From: Sphingobacterium sp. SYP-B4668
Lineage (GTDB): Bacteria > Bacteroidota > Bacteroidia > Sphingobacteriales > Sphingobacteriaceae
Assembly (NCBI RefSeq): GCF_027627455.1
Contig: NZ_CP115483.1
Span: 5,208,001 to 5,272,000, forward strand
DNA length: 64,000 bases
Reading direction: 5' to 3'
The notes under the pieces were generated by a model. That model had not been told where the DNA came from, searched no databases, and saw nothing but the letters and a program-made list of their open reading frames with translations. Each line of letters opens with the position of its first letter. Position 1 is the stretch's first letter. A program made the translations under genes and the position numbers. Shown in pieces: positions 43,266 to 53,159 of the stretch.

Positions 43266-43802
43266 CTAAAATGAGTTTTTCCACATCATGCTCTCTACAG
43301 GACGGACGGTCTTACCGTTGTATTTTGCATTACCTTTTGTATTATAAAAAGTCTCAATATCACCTTCCACTGCAAAATAAATCAATTGTCCTATAGGCAT
43401 TCCGGCATATATACGGACAGGCTGGGCGACAGAAATTTCTAGGGTCCAGGTATTACAAAAACCTACATCCCCCTTACCTGCAGTCGCGTGGATATCAATC
43501 CCCAATCGTCCAGTACTTGATTTCCCTTCCAAGAACGGGACGTGTTGATGCGTCTCTGTATACTCCAATGTCACCCCAAGATAAAGCGTGTTCGGTTCCA
43601 ACACGTAGCCTTCCGCAGGGATTTCGAAATGTGTAATCTTATTGTGCTGCTTTGCATCCAATACTCGGTCAGTATAGGTTGCAAGATATTTCCCCAGGTG
43701 CACATCATAAGAATTTGTGCCTAGGCACCCGCGATCAAACGGCTCGATAACAATCGCTCCTGACTCAATTTCTTCCAGTATTCTTTTGTCCGATAAAATC
43801 AT
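43266..43802 (-). CDS. dcd: dCTP deaminase
   Basis: Dcd deaminates dCTP to dUTP for thymidylate synthesis. The 178-residue protein has the dUTPase-like trimeric fold with the segments NSYDVHLGKYL, LYLGVTLEYTE, EGKSSTGRLGIDIHATAGKGDVGFCNTWTLEI (phosphate-binding SSTGR and catalytic Glu region) and AGMPIGQLIYFAVEG. Length is usual. It is alone between the prfB terminator and a divergent phosphopantetheinyl transferase. A seven-base inverted repeat (ACTATGT at 43822, ACATAGT at 43840) lies just upstream of its start. Confidence 0.96.
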   Translation of the reverse strand: MILSDKRILEEIESGAIVIEPFDRGCLGTNSYDVHLGKYLATYTDRVLDAKQHNKITHFEIPAEGYVLEPNTLYLGVTLEYTETHQHVPFLEGKSSTGRLGIDIHATAGKGDVGFCNTWTLEISVAQPVRIYAGMPIGQLIYFAVEGDIETFYNTKGNAKYNGKTVRPVESMMWKNSF

Positions 43803-44003
43803 GATTTGTAAAAATAGACCAACTATGTTGGTAATTCACACATAGTCAGCCTTCAAAAATACAGTTTTAGCCAATAATTATCGTGAATTATTCCGAATTT
43901 ATTTAATACCGACAAATTTCCAAACATTCTTCAAATCTGTTTGATTTTAATTTTTCGTCTGTGTAACTTGCATCTATCATACATCCATTATATTATCCCC
44001 ACT

Positions 44004-44642
44004 ATGCCCTTAGTATACTTACGAGAGTTGGACGAACACACCAAATTTGCAATCTGGAAGATTGAAGAATCTGCGGACGATTTATTGTCAAGTCTGCAAT
44101 TAGACACCCGTGAGAAGGCAATACTAGATTCATTCGGTAAAGGAAAGCGCATATTACATTGGATGACTACACGCGTGCTATTACGCTATCTACTCCAAAC
44201 AGACCAATATATTGACTGTCCCTCTGATTCGAATGGGAAGCCATATCTCGTCAACTTTCCCTATAAATTATCTTTAACCCACTCCTTTGACTATGCAGCG
44301 GTCATGCTCAGTTCTAAGGGTGAAGTCGGAATTGATCTAGAAATTGTAAAGGATAAAGTAGTACGCATCCAGCATAAATTCTTGAAACCAGAAGAACTGG
44401 CCTTCATTCAAGGTGAAAATACCATCGAGCAACTCTATGCATGTTGGTGCGCAAAAGAAGCTGTTTACAAACTCCAAGGCAACAGAGGTGTTTCTTTTTT
44501 AGACAACATGACCATTCAGCCATTTGAATATCAGGCACAGGGCGTATTGCAATTGCAATTGACAACCTCGACATACACACATACATACGATGTCCACTTT
44601 GAAAAATTTGGCGAGTACATGCTTGGTTATGCAGTAGAATAG
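44004..44642 (+). CDS. 4'-phosphopantetheinyl transferase family protein
   Basis: The enzyme would transfer phosphopantetheine from CoA to an acyl or peptidyl carrier protein. The 212-residue Sfp-type protein has KPYLVNFPYKLSLTHSFDYAAVMLS, the magnesium-binding VGIDLEIVKDKV and WCAKEAVYKLQG motifs. ATG at 44004 (MPLVYLREL) starts the conserved region; the frame runs 21 codons further upstream with residues that do not look coding. No carrier-protein or synthase gene is nearby, so it may be the housekeeping enzyme for fatty-acid ACP or serve a distant cluster. Confidence 0.88.
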   Translation: MPLVYLRELDEHTKFAIWKIEESADDLLSSLQLDTREKAILDSFGKGKRILHWMTTRVLLRYLLQTDQYIDCPSDSNGKPYLVNFPYKLSLTHSFDYAAVMLSSKGEVGIDLEIVKDKVVRIQHKFLKPEELAFIQGENTIEQLYACWCAKEAVYKLQGNRGVSFLDNMTIQPFEYQAQGVLQLQLTTSTYTHTYDVHFEKFGEYMLGYAVE

Positions 44643-44734
44643 CCTTATCGATTAAGCAATAAGGATAGAAAAATAACCGAGCAGTGACTTGAACGTCTTT
44701 ACACTTTCTTCCTCGCCCATTTGCACCTCACCAG

Positions 44735-45511
44735 TTAAAATCTGGGTTTTCGCTTTTCCAAAAATGCGGCTACTCCTTCCTCAAAATCCGGAGTTTCAAA
44801 GCACTTCCCAAACTCTTCACTCTCCACTACATATCCATTCTTTTGCTTATCGCCATGCGCGTTAACAGCACGAATTGCGGCTGCCACTGCTGTTTTAGAC
44901 CGTGAAAATATTTGATGGAGAATTTCTTCACATGTTGATATTAGTTCATGGGCAGCGACCACATGATTGACCAAGCCCCAACGATTGGCATCATCTGCTG
45001 AAATCATTCCTCCAGTCATAATCATTTCTAGCGCCTTTCCCCTTCCTACCAACTCTGTAAGCCGTTGTGTCCCCCCATAGCCAGGAATCAGTCCTAAAGA
45101 GACCTCTGGCAGGCCAACTTTCGCTTCCGCTACTGCTACTCTTAGGTGGCATGAAAGAGCCAATTCAAGCCCTCCCCCTAACGCATAGCCATTAATAGCC
45201 GCGATTACCGGCTTTTCAAAGTACTGAATACGATCCATTAGTTTTACACTCCCCAGCTGGGACAATTTCCTTCCTTCCTCTTCACCTAGTGATTGGAATT
45301 CTTTGATATCTGCCCCCGCAACAAATGCCTTTGCCCCGCTTCCCGTCACAATTATACCCCAGACGTCTATATCTGAAGCCAAATCAGTTAGGGTCAACAT
45401 CAACTCTTCTATTGTTTTGGTATTCAATGCATTGAGTTGCTGCTCACGATTTATCGTGACATATGCAATTCGACCTTCCTTTTTGACTAAAATATTTTCA
45501 AAAACACTCAT
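44735..45511 (-). CDS. enoyl-CoA hydratase/isomerase (crotonase family)
   Basis: The 258-residue protein starts MSVFENILVKKEGRIAYVTINREQQLNALN. It has the oxyanion-hole segments AFVAGADIKEF and NGYALGGGLELALSCHLRVA, with catalytic Glu in GGGLEL and in VGLPEVSLGLIPGYGGTQRL. Both glutamates of true hydratases are present, so 3-hydroxyacyl-CoA dehydration or hydration in fatty-acid or butyrate metabolism is likely. The frame extends 39 codons upstream into the DUF5686 gene region, but the family start is ATG 45511. It begins 10 bases after the DUF5686 stop and is probably its second cistron. Confidence 0.93.
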   Translation of the reverse strand: MSVFENILVKKEGRIAYVTINREQQLNALNTKTIEELMLTLTDLASDIDVWGIIVTGSGAKAFVAGADIKEFQSLGEEEGRKLSQLGSVKLMDRIQYFEKPVIAAINGYALGGGLELALSCHLRVAVAEAKVGLPEVSLGLIPGYGGTQRLTELVGRGKALEMIMTGGMISADDANRWGLVNHVVAAHELISTCEEILHQIFSRSKTAVAAAIRAVNAHGDKQKNGYVVESEEFGKCFETPDFEEGVAAFLEKRKPRF

Positions 45512-45521
45512 AATCAGCTGT

Positions 45522-48053
45522 TTAAAAATTAAAATGAACCGAAAAACGAACCCTTTCCTTTCGGATATTATCATATTCTCTATAGGAAAGTCGTTTAACG
45601 TACTCCACCGTAAAAAATCGGAATACATTCTCTAATCCCACCGTCGCCTCAAGATAGGGCTTTTCGCCGATGGTACGCGTTGCAATCTTACCCTCGTCAT
45701 CGCGATCAAAATGTACCACCTCATTACTGATATACGGATTATTTTGTGGAGCTAAATCCCCGTAAAACATCCGAAGTCGCCACAATTCACGCCACTTTAA
45801 CTTCTTAACAAGCGGTATTTTATTCAGGAAAAATCCATTCAATCGATGATCTACCCCGACCTTGACAAATCGATCCGCCACAAACTCCATCTTATTCATC
45901 ATGAAATAATCAAAAGTATGGCGATCCAAGACAGTTTGCACATTTGGAATTTCCAATAATGGATACGGCAACGTTCCCCAAATCTTGCCTGCGACAGCGG
46001 TCATATCCATATAGCCCAACTGGTTTAAAAACCATCTTTTGGAAACCGAGAATCGAAGAGCATCGTAATTATATTCCCCGCCAATAAACCCTTCAATACC
46101 TCGATTGTATTGCAATGAAAAGACAGGATGCTGTTCGATAACCGTACTACGAGTCAAATTCCTATAATAGAATTTTTCATTCGGAGCCCAGCGCAGTATC
46201 ATTTCAGCATCATTGGTAATAATACGAGGTAAAATTTGCCCGGACTGTGTCCCTGTTTTATTGAAAATCAATGTTCCAGCAGTTTCACGTCTGAAATAAG
46301 TAAAGCCCGTACTGATGCTAATGTGGTTTCCAAACTCCCAAACATGGTTCAATTTGTACGCATCATTGAACAAAAATTTATCTGGCTTATTACTACTTAA
46401 CGAGCTGAAGAAACTATCCCCTTTTTTAAAGCCAATGCCTCTACCAGGCTCCATCAAATCATGTTGTACGATAGCCTCTACATAATGTGCTGGAAAAGTT
46501 GCGACTGATTCCCCATTCACGGACACCGCCGATCGTCCATAATACTTCATCTGCTGATCCTTGAGGCCATAGGCTACATATCCCTCCAAATAAATTTTAT
46601 CCGACAGTATATTGGTCGTACGCCCTCCAAAACGGAGACGGTTTCCTTCGACTTCATTAAAACTATAGGTATATTCCAACGGGCCAAATTCCACGGGCCC
46701 CGCATTGTAGAAACCCTGTGCCAATAGATATCCCAATGCCATCAAGCGCTTGACACTTTTCATATTATTAAGCGAATCGGTATTGGAATACACCATCTGC
46801 TCAACCGTATTTAAAGGAATAGGTCGCTTGCGATTTAAGAATGCGCTATCTTGACTAGCGGTAGTCGTCATTTCTGTAGGAGCTCCTTTAAAGATATCCG
46901 AAGACACTGGCGTCTTGAAATCATAGTTAGAATTAAAAGAGACCCGACGACCAAAAAGAGCGTCCTCTTTACGGCCACCAAATAAAATCAATAAATCAGA
47001 TCGACGCAATAACATAAAGCCATCTTCATTCGGATTATAATGTAGACTAATCAATATATCATTTATCCAGTTAATATTAGCCTCTTTCCCGACAATCAAT
47101 TCTGCTTGACGGACGGCATATCGTCCATCTACCGTCACCTGTAGCGTTCCGCTAAAAAGTAAGTCTTGTTTATTCTTCGGTTCAAAGGCCAGTTCGATAA
47201 ACTGTCCCTCGGACGTCTCGATAGTATCTAAGATATAATAACGGTAGAAAGTCTTCGCTTCATCAGCAATAGGACTTAGGAACAGCTTATTGACGACAAA
47301 AACATTAGCATCATAGATATCAACGGGCTGAAATTGGTAATTAAGGTATTGCTGGATATTTGCGTTATTGATATATCGAGGATCGAACTCAGTCTTTTTA
47401 TGCGATCTAATCAATTTCTTAAACTTAGACGGATTTGTCTGCGAGTATACATCTGAAAAATTCTCTTCCATATACATCGGCAATAGTGCTTTCCCTTTGA
47501 TAGAAGCCGTATCTAGGTTTTTAAAGATAAACCCCGCTTTGCCAAGCCGCTTTTCCATTGTTTTCCGTGGATCCACCAATCCAAATTGCACCTTCTCATA
47601 TTCTTCAAAATGCACTTGCTCCAAGGATTTCAGCCGATTACCTTTCTTATGTTTGATGACCAGATCTATCAATTCCAATGCGGCGGTATCCCTCTTTGGC
47701 TTTCCCTTCTTTGAAATAGTCACCATTTCCAACATGTTGTCCGCATAGTCCAACTCAACAAGAAGTTGCTTGAGCGTATCGGTTGTAACAGGTAAGGTTA
47801 CCGGACTAAAGCCCATTGCTCTAAAGTTGATCGAGGTATGTTTTGCATTCGCAAGCACCGAAAAGTTACCCGCAGTGTCGGTAGAAGTCCCAACATTCCC
47901 AGGGGAAAGCACCACGGTTGCCCTCGGAATTCCATATCCCGTATTCTTATCCACAACCCTTCCTTTGATTGAAAGCTGGCCAAACACAGGATAGGTCATC
48001 CACAATAGGTATCCTACAAGTAAAATATAGTTTAGTCGCTTCTGATATATCAT
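45522..48053 (-). CDS. DUF5686 outer-membrane protein with carboxypeptidase-regulatory-like domain
   Basis: The 843-residue protein has a signal peptide (MIYQKRLNYILLVGYLLWMTYPVFG), then a carboxypeptidase-regulatory-like domain (residues about 25-110, IKGRVVDKNTGYGIPRATVVLSPGNVGTSTDTAGNF). A DUF5686 body follows with many beta strands (YRYYILDT, GRYAVRQAELIV) and a likely C-terminal barrel ending RVRFSVHFNF, an aromatic end typical of outer-membrane barrels. Function is not established for the family. ATG at 48053 is preferred over an upstream start at 48086, because it puts the signal peptide at the N-terminus. A ten-base inverted repeat lies 72-110 bases upstream. Confidence 0.85.
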   Translation of the reverse strand: MIYQKRLNYILLVGYLLWMTYPVFGQLSIKGRVVDKNTGYGIPRATVVLSPGNVGTSTDTAGNFSVLANAKHTSINFRAMGFSPVTLPVTTDTLKQLLVELDYADNMLEMVTISKKGKPKRDTAALELIDLVIKHKKGNRLKSLEQVHFEEYEKVQFGLVDPRKTMEKRLGKAGFIFKNLDTASIKGKALLPMYMEENFSDVYSQTNPSKFKKLIRSHKKTEFDPRYINNANIQQYLNYQFQPVDIYDANVFVVNKLFLSPIADEAKTFYRYYILDTIETSEGQFIELAFEPKNKQDLLFSGTLQVTVDGRYAVRQAELIVGKEANINWINDILISLHYNPNEDGFMLLRRSDLLILFGGRKEDALFGRRVSFNSNYDFKTPVSSDIFKGAPTEMTTTASQDSAFLNRKRPIPLNTVEQMVYSNTDSLNNMKSVKRLMALGYLLAQGFYNAGPVEFGPLEYTYSFNEVEGNRLRFGGRTTNILSDKIYLEGYVAYGLKDQQMKYYGRSAVSVNGESVATFPAHYVEAIVQHDLMEPGRGIGFKKGDSFFSSLSSNKPDKFLFNDAYKLNHVWEFGNHISISTGFTYFRRETAGTLIFNKTGTQSGQILPRIITNDAEMILRWAPNEKFYYRNLTRSTVIEQHPVFSLQYNRGIEGFIGGEYNYDALRFSVSKRWFLNQLGYMDMTAVAGKIWGTLPYPLLEIPNVQTVLDRHTFDYFMMNKMEFVADRFVKVGVDHRLNGFFLNKIPLVKKLKWRELWRLRMFYGDLAPQNNPYISNEVVHFDRDDEGKIATRTIGEKPYLEATVGLENVFRFFTVEYVKRLSYREYDNIRKERVRFSVHFNF

Positions 48054-48124
48054 ACTTAAATCCTGCACATCTCCATAAATATACAATTTGTAACGGGAGA
48101 ATAAAATAGATAACGAAGCCGAGA

Positions 48125-48163
48125 TGTAAATAATTTCAACACATAGTGCAAATATTATTTACA
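48125..48163. repeat. 10-base inverted repeat upstream of the DUF5686 gene
   Basis: TGTAAATAAT (48125-48134) and ATTATTTACA (48154-48163) are exact reverse complements separated by 19 bases. The pair lies between the nuo operon terminator and the DUF5686 start. It could be an operator; no regulator can be named. Confidence 0.5.
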
Positions 48164-48190
48164 CCAGTCCGCATCGACACCTGATTTAAT

Positions 48191-48218
48191 GAAAAATGCA
48201 TGGTCTTATACCATGCAT
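48191..48218 (-). terminator. nuo operon terminator
   Basis: On the minus strand ATGCATGGT (48218 to 48210) pairs with ACCATGCAT (48204 to 48196), followed by TTTTT down to 48192. It lies 105 bases after the nuoN stop and ends the operon transcript. Confidence 0.75.
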
Positions 48219-48322
48219 CGCAATGTTTTTCGAAAAGTACGTACTGTCTATAGCAATTCGACCGCCCAAATCATTTCAACAATCTTTCTGCCGACAGGTA
48301 TATACCTCTTCTCTTCAACTCA

Positions 48323-49711
48323 CTAAATCAGTTGGATCAAACAATCTGGATAAATTCCAATAAGAATTGTTAATACGATAGCGACAAAAAAGACCACACT
48401 ATAATTTAAGGGTACCGAAAGACTAGATATGCTTGTTGATTCTGCCGCTTTAAAATACATAGCGATTACCACGCGTAGGTAATAAAAGACCCCTATTACC
48501 GCATTTATTGCCGCTAGGACAAGCAACGTAATATGGTAGTCATTCATAGCAATAGTAAACATCATGAACTTGCCGACAAACCCAGCTGTCAGGGGAATTC
48601 CGGCCAAAGACAGCATCGCAACAGTAATGGTCAATGCTAGCCAAGGATTACTTTTCCCTAACCCATTAAAAGAGCTGAAATGATCGGTACCATCCTGGCG
48701 TTTGACTAGAATCAAGGCCCCAAAAGCGACAACCGATGATAGGGAATACGCCACGACATACAAGAGCACGGCACTCGCAGACTGTGTACCTACTGAAACT
48801 ATTGCAAACAACATATAGCCTGCATGAGCAATACTTGAATAAGCCAACATCCTTTTAAATGAATGCTGCATCATAGCGGAGATATTACCAATGAATAGGG
48901 TGATAATAGCGATGGTTAATAAAATCGGTGTCCAAAAATCATTTAACGGCACCAAAACGGTACTGAACAAGCGTAGCATACCTGCGAAGGAAGCAGCTTT
49001 CACAACAGTACTCATATAAGAGGTAATCAAAATCGGGGCCCCATCATACACATCTGGTGTCCAAAAGTGAAAAGGTGCCGCACCGACCTTGAAGCAAAGT
49101 CCAACAATTAAAAATAAAATTCCTGCATAAAACATCGGCGATATATCATGAGGATGTGCAATCACATATTCCTTAATAACCTCCAGATCAAAAGAAGCCG
49201 ACGCCCCGTAAAGCAACGCAATCCCAAATAAAAGAAAGCCGGTAGAGAAAGCCCCCATCAAAAAGTATTTTAATGAGGCCTCATTAGATGCAAAATCCTT
49301 CTTACGGATACCTACCAGAATGTAAAGAGCAACGGACATAATCTCGATACCCATAAATAGCATGGCAAAGTTATGATACGAATTGACCAACAATGCCCCC
49401 GTAAGAGAAAATAGGATTAACGAATAATACTCCGCTACATGCTCACTTATAGCACCAAAATAGGCCCTCGAAAGCAATAGCACCAATGCGGTGATCACCA
49501 CGCATAGCACAGAAAACGCCACCGAAAAATGATCAAAAATAATCATGCCGCTGTAGAGTGGCTCTGCTTCGGTATTCCATTCCATTAGGAGAAAGGCCAA
49601 TACTCCACCCAGGCCCAATAAAGCCACGGGGAGAATAGCCTTTTTTGCTTTATAAAGGCCCAAATACAAAACTAATATTGCTAATAAAGACAGCGTGATA
49701 ATCGCACCCAT
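48323..49711 (-). CDS. nuoN: NADH-quinone oxidoreductase subunit N
   Basis: This is an antiporter-like membrane subunit of complex I that takes part in proton translocation. The 462-residue protein has about 14 helices. The lysine in helix 7 lies in GLCFKVGAAPFHFWTPDVYDGAP, and SFKRMLAYSSIAHAGYMLFAI gives the helix-8 Lys with the His/Ser-rich stretch. It is the last gene of the operon, 34 bases after nuoM, and is followed by a hairpin terminator. Length is a little shorter than E. coli NuoN (485). Confidence 0.97.
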   Translation of the reverse strand: MGAIITLSLLAILVLYLGLYKAKKAILPVALLGLGGVLAFLLMEWNTEAEPLYSGMIIFDHFSVAFSVLCVVITALVLLLSRAYFGAISEHVAEYYSLILFSLTGALLVNSYHNFAMLFMGIEIMSVALYILVGIRKKDFASNEASLKYFLMGAFSTGFLLFGIALLYGASASFDLEVIKEYVIAHPHDISPMFYAGILFLIVGLCFKVGAAPFHFWTPDVYDGAPILITSYMSTVVKAASFAGMLRLFSTVLVPLNDFWTPILLTIAIITLFIGNISAMMQHSFKRMLAYSSIAHAGYMLFAIVSVGTQSASAVLLYVVAYSLSSVVAFGALILVKRQDGTDHFSSFNGLGKSNPWLALTITVAMLSLAGIPLTAGFVGKFMMFTIAMNDYHITLLVLAAINAVIGVFYYLRVVIAMYFKAAESTSISSLSVPLNYSVVFFVAIVLTILIGIYPDCLIQLI

Positions 49712-49745
49712 AATAAAACCGATCTAATATTTTTTCGCTATAATT

Positions 49746-51191
49746 CTAAAACTTTACCACATCAATCAACTGTTGGATTGACGCTTCCGACAAGCCTAAC
49801 AGTCCATTGGGAGTAACACCAATATAAATAATTGCTATCGCAACAATGCTCAACAGCAACACCTCATGTCCGCTAATATCAGACACCATTGCATACTGCT
49901 CTTTCAAAGGCCCAAGCATCGACTTTTGAAAAAGTCTCAACATGTATACAGCCCCTAGTATCAAAGTCAAACCTGCAAACACAGCATACCAAAAACCATA
50001 TTCGTAAACCCCAATCAAGAGTAAGAATTCACCAACAAATCCATTTGTCAATGGCAAACCTACAGCCCCCATAACAATGATTAGAAAAAACACCGCCAGA
50101 TTAGGCATACGCTTAGCTAAGCCTCCCAAGTCAGCCAATGAGCGAGTTCCAGTTCTTGAACTGATGATGTCCAATACATAAAATAGGCCGATGACCGATA
50201 TCCCGTGATTAATCATCTGAATCATAGCCCCTTGCAACCCCTGTAAGTTCCAAGAGAAGACACCCGCACTGATTAAGCCAACGTGAGCAATAGAAGAGTA
50301 TGCGACCAATCTTTTGATATCCTTTTGTTGGATAGCAATGATAGAAGCATACACAATGCCTATTACTGAAAGAACCATGGCCAATTGTCCATAAGCGGCT
50401 ACCCCCAAAGGAGCCACTGGAATGAGCCATCGGATCAATCCATACACGCCCATTTTTAACATAATCCCCGCCAGTAACATAGTACCCACTGTCGGTGCAT
50501 TCGTATACGTATTAGGTTGCCAAGTATGGAACGGGAATAACGGAATCTTGATTGCAAATGCCAAAAAGAACGCCCAGAAGACCCACCTTTGAGCAGCATC
50601 CGACATTTGTAATCCGACAAATGAGGTCCATTCAAAATCCTTGGAGGCGGTCTGTTGTTGCAGATAAATAATTGCCACCAACATGAAAATACTTCCCAGA
50701 AAGGTATAAACAAAGAATTTGAGATTGACCTTAATACGATCGCCCTCTCCCCATAATGTACAAATAAAATAAATCGGAATCAAGGCAATTTCCCACCCAA
50801 CGTAGAAAGTAAAGGCATCCAAAGCCAAGAAAACCAAAAGAAGGCCTGTCTGCATAAATGCAAGTAAAGCATATAGGTTGCCCTTGAACCCTTTTGAAAA
50901 AGTAGCTAAGATAATCAATGGCATCAAGCCATTTGTAAGCAATACCAAGGGAAGGCTAATTCCATCCAACCCGATATGAAAGTGGATTCCTAAGCTTTGG
51001 ATCCAAACATAATTTTGCTCAAACTGTACCAGTGCGTTCGGTACGAATTGACACAGAAAAGGAATTGTAAAAGCCAACTGCACCAACGAAAGAACAAGTG
51101 CTATTCCCTTAGCAGTTTGAGATTTCTTGACGAATGCTAAGACAAAAGCACTGACCAGCGGTAATAAAAGCAGTATACAAAGATTAGTCAT
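49746..51191 (-). CDS. nuoM: NADH-quinone oxidoreductase subunit M
   Basis: Antiporter-like membrane subunit of complex I. The 481-residue protein contains FHIGLDGISLPLVLLT, the conserved Glu in YVGWEIALIPIYFICTLWG (helix 5), the Lys in AIKIPLFPFHTWQPNTYTNAPT (helix 7) and QQKDIKRLVAYSSIAHVGLISAG (helix 8), all needed for proton transfer. It lies 20 bases after nuoL and 34 bases before nuoN on the same strand. Confidence 0.98.
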   Translation of the reverse strand: MTNLCILLLLPLVSAFVLAFVKKSQTAKGIALVLSLVQLAFTIPFLCQFVPNALVQFEQNYVWIQSLGIHFHIGLDGISLPLVLLTNGLMPLIILATFSKGFKGNLYALLAFMQTGLLLVFLALDAFTFYVGWEIALIPIYFICTLWGEGDRIKVNLKFFVYTFLGSIFMLVAIIYLQQQTASKDFEWTSFVGLQMSDAAQRWVFWAFFLAFAIKIPLFPFHTWQPNTYTNAPTVGTMLLAGIMLKMGVYGLIRWLIPVAPLGVAAYGQLAMVLSVIGIVYASIIAIQQKDIKRLVAYSSIAHVGLISAGVFSWNLQGLQGAMIQMINHGISVIGLFYVLDIISSRTGTRSLADLGGLAKRMPNLAVFFLIIVMGAVGLPLTNGFVGEFLLLIGVYEYGFWYAVFAGLTLILGAVYMLRLFQKSMLGPLKEQYAMVSDISGHEVLLLSIVAIAIIYIGVTPNGLLGLSEASIQQLIDVVKF

Positions 51192-51211
51192 CTATACAAT
51201 TATTTTTTTTT

Positions 51212-53131
51212 CTAAAAGCTGAAAACTCCATACACAAATAAGACAATTACGGCCACTACCATCATGAAGATATAGAATCCGACTTGGCCATTCTGCAACT
51301 GTCGAATCCCTTTACCTGACGTCACAAAAAATTGGGCTACCCCTTCGACTATACCATCTATTCCAGACCGATCCACTATCTTATATAAAAACTTAGAAAA
51401 CGAATTGAGAGGCTTGACAATCACGCTATCATAAAGCTCGTCAACATACAATTTTTGGTAGGATAGACGGTGTAGACCATTATCCTCCAATGCATCCGAT
51501 TTTGGTATGTACCCCTTCTTCACATATCTGATATAAGTGACAACCGCCATGATAATAGCTGCCAATGCGGATACCACCATTAGAACAATCTCTGTTTGAT
51601 GATCGATGTGGATGGTTCCCTTGATCGATTGTCCCTCTGAGAATACAGGTGCAAGGAAGTTTGCCAGCTTATGCCCTCCACCAATCGCCTCTGGCACATT
51701 CATTACCCCACCGATAGCGGCTAGTATAGCCAATACAATTAGCGGGAATGTCATCGTGAGAGGAGACTCATGTAGATGTTCCTTTTGTTTTTGGCTGCCT
51801 CTGAATGTTCCAAAGAAAGTCAGATATAACAACCTGAACATATAGAAAGCAGTAAACAATGCGGCAATAAAACCAAATGTCCACAACAATTTATTTTCAG
51901 CAAAGGCAAAGGCCAAAATTTCATCTTTTGAGAAAAACCCAGATAATGGGGGTATTCCCGCAATGGCTATCGTTCCGATCAACATCGTGACATAGGTAAT
52001 TGGCAGCTTCTTCTTGAGTCCACCCATTTTTCGCATATCCTGTTCATCACTCATGGCATGGATCACAGATCCTGCCCCTAAGAAAAGTAAGGCTTTAAAG
52101 AAGGCATGGGTAAGTACATGGAAGAAGGCTCCGGTAAATGCGCCGACACCCAATCCCAAGAACATGTATCCAAGCTGTGACACCGTAGAATAAGCCAACA
52201 CCTTCTTAATATCATTTTGCGTCAATGCAATAAATGCGGCTATCACTGCAGTCGCCACACCCACAATTGCGATAATCTGCATAGTAAGTGGTGATAAGGT
52301 AAACATGATATTGGATCGAGCAATCATATAAATACCTGCCGTTACCATCGTCGCCGCATGGATTAGAGCCGATACAGGCGTTGGGCCAGCCATAGCATCT
52401 GGCAACCAGGTAAACAAGGGAATTTGAGCCGATTTACCAGTAGCTGCAATAAATAACAGAATGGTAATAACGGTCAATGTCATATCACCCACAGCAAATT
52501 CTTTCACCTGTGGGAATACGGTTGCGAACTCAAAGGACCCGAATGTATAGAAAATAAAAAAGATAGCTAAAAGAAAGCCCAAATCTCCAATTCTATTCAT
52601 TACAAATGCTTTCTTAGCTGCAGAGGCATACGAATCATTGGTATACCAAAATCCGATAAGCAAATACGAGCATAAGCCAACTCCCTCCCAACCAATGAAC
52701 ATGACCAAAAAGTTGGATCCAAGCACCAATAACAACATGAAGAAGATAAAGAGATTCAGATAAGCGAAGAATTTACCAAATCCGCTATCTTTATGCATAT
52801 ATCCTATCGAGTAGAGGTGAATCAAAAATCCAATCCCAGTCACAATCAATAGCATGATTGCGCTGAGGGGATCTACTAAGAAGGACAAGGCAACGTTTAA
52901 TTTACCAACTTGGATCCAATTGAAGATCTCTTGCGTAAATACACCGTTAGCACCCGCAGCCCGAGCATCGTATACCTCGCAGAACACGAAGCAACTCACC
53001 ACAAAAGCCCCTAGTACAACACCACTTCCGATTATCCCGATAATCGACTTAGGAAGAATATGTTGCCCTATACCGTTTATTAAGAACCCGATCAGCGGGA
53101 GTAAAGGAATCAACCAAATTAATTCAATCAT
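51212..53131 (-). CDS. nuoL: NADH-quinone oxidoreductase subunit L
   Basis: The largest antiporter-like subunit of complex I, 639 residues. It has the helix-5 Glu in FIGWEGVGLCSYLLIGFWY, the helix-7 Lys in GKSAQIPLFTWLPDAMAGPTPVSALIHAATMVTAG, and the helix-8 Lys in QNDIKKVLAYSTVSQLGYMFLG. The C-terminal extension includes a long amphipathic region (about 500-600) corresponding to helix HL that lies along the membrane arm, followed by a final transmembrane helix. It starts 28 bases after nuoK. Confidence 0.98.
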   Translation of the reverse strand: MIELIWLIPLLPLIGFLINGIGQHILPKSIIGIIGSGVVLGAFVVSCFVFCEVYDARAAGANGVFTQEIFNWIQVGKLNVALSFLVDPLSAIMLLIVTGIGFLIHLYSIGYMHKDSGFGKFFAYLNLFIFFMLLLVLGSNFLVMFIGWEGVGLCSYLLIGFWYTNDSYASAAKKAFVMNRIGDLGFLLAIFFIFYTFGSFEFATVFPQVKEFAVGDMTLTVITILLFIAATGKSAQIPLFTWLPDAMAGPTPVSALIHAATMVTAGIYMIARSNIMFTLSPLTMQIIAIVGVATAVIAAFIALTQNDIKKVLAYSTVSQLGYMFLGLGVGAFTGAFFHVLTHAFFKALLFLGAGSVIHAMSDEQDMRKMGGLKKKLPITYVTMLIGTIAIAGIPPLSGFFSKDEILAFAFAENKLLWTFGFIAALFTAFYMFRLLYLTFFGTFRGSQKQKEHLHESPLTMTFPLIVLAILAAIGGVMNVPEAIGGGHKLANFLAPVFSEGQSIKGTIHIDHQTEIVLMVVSALAAIIMAVVTYIRYVKKGYIPKSDALEDNGLHRLSYQKLYVDELYDSVIVKPLNSFSKFLYKIVDRSGIDGIVEGVAQFFVTSGKGIRQLQNGQVGFYIFMMVVAVIVLFVYGVFSF

Positions 53132-53159
53132 AATTTTCTATGCCTTAATCTTCAAAATA

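Noticed and set aside
43822..43846. Inverted repeat ACTATGT / ACATAGT before dcd as an operator
   Set aside because: Seven-base AT-rich arms in an AT-rich gap are not distinctive enough to list as a site.
45512..45628. 39-residue extension of the enoyl-CoA hydratase
   Set aside because: It reads through the end of the DUF5686 gene; the crotonase fold begins at the ATG at 45511.
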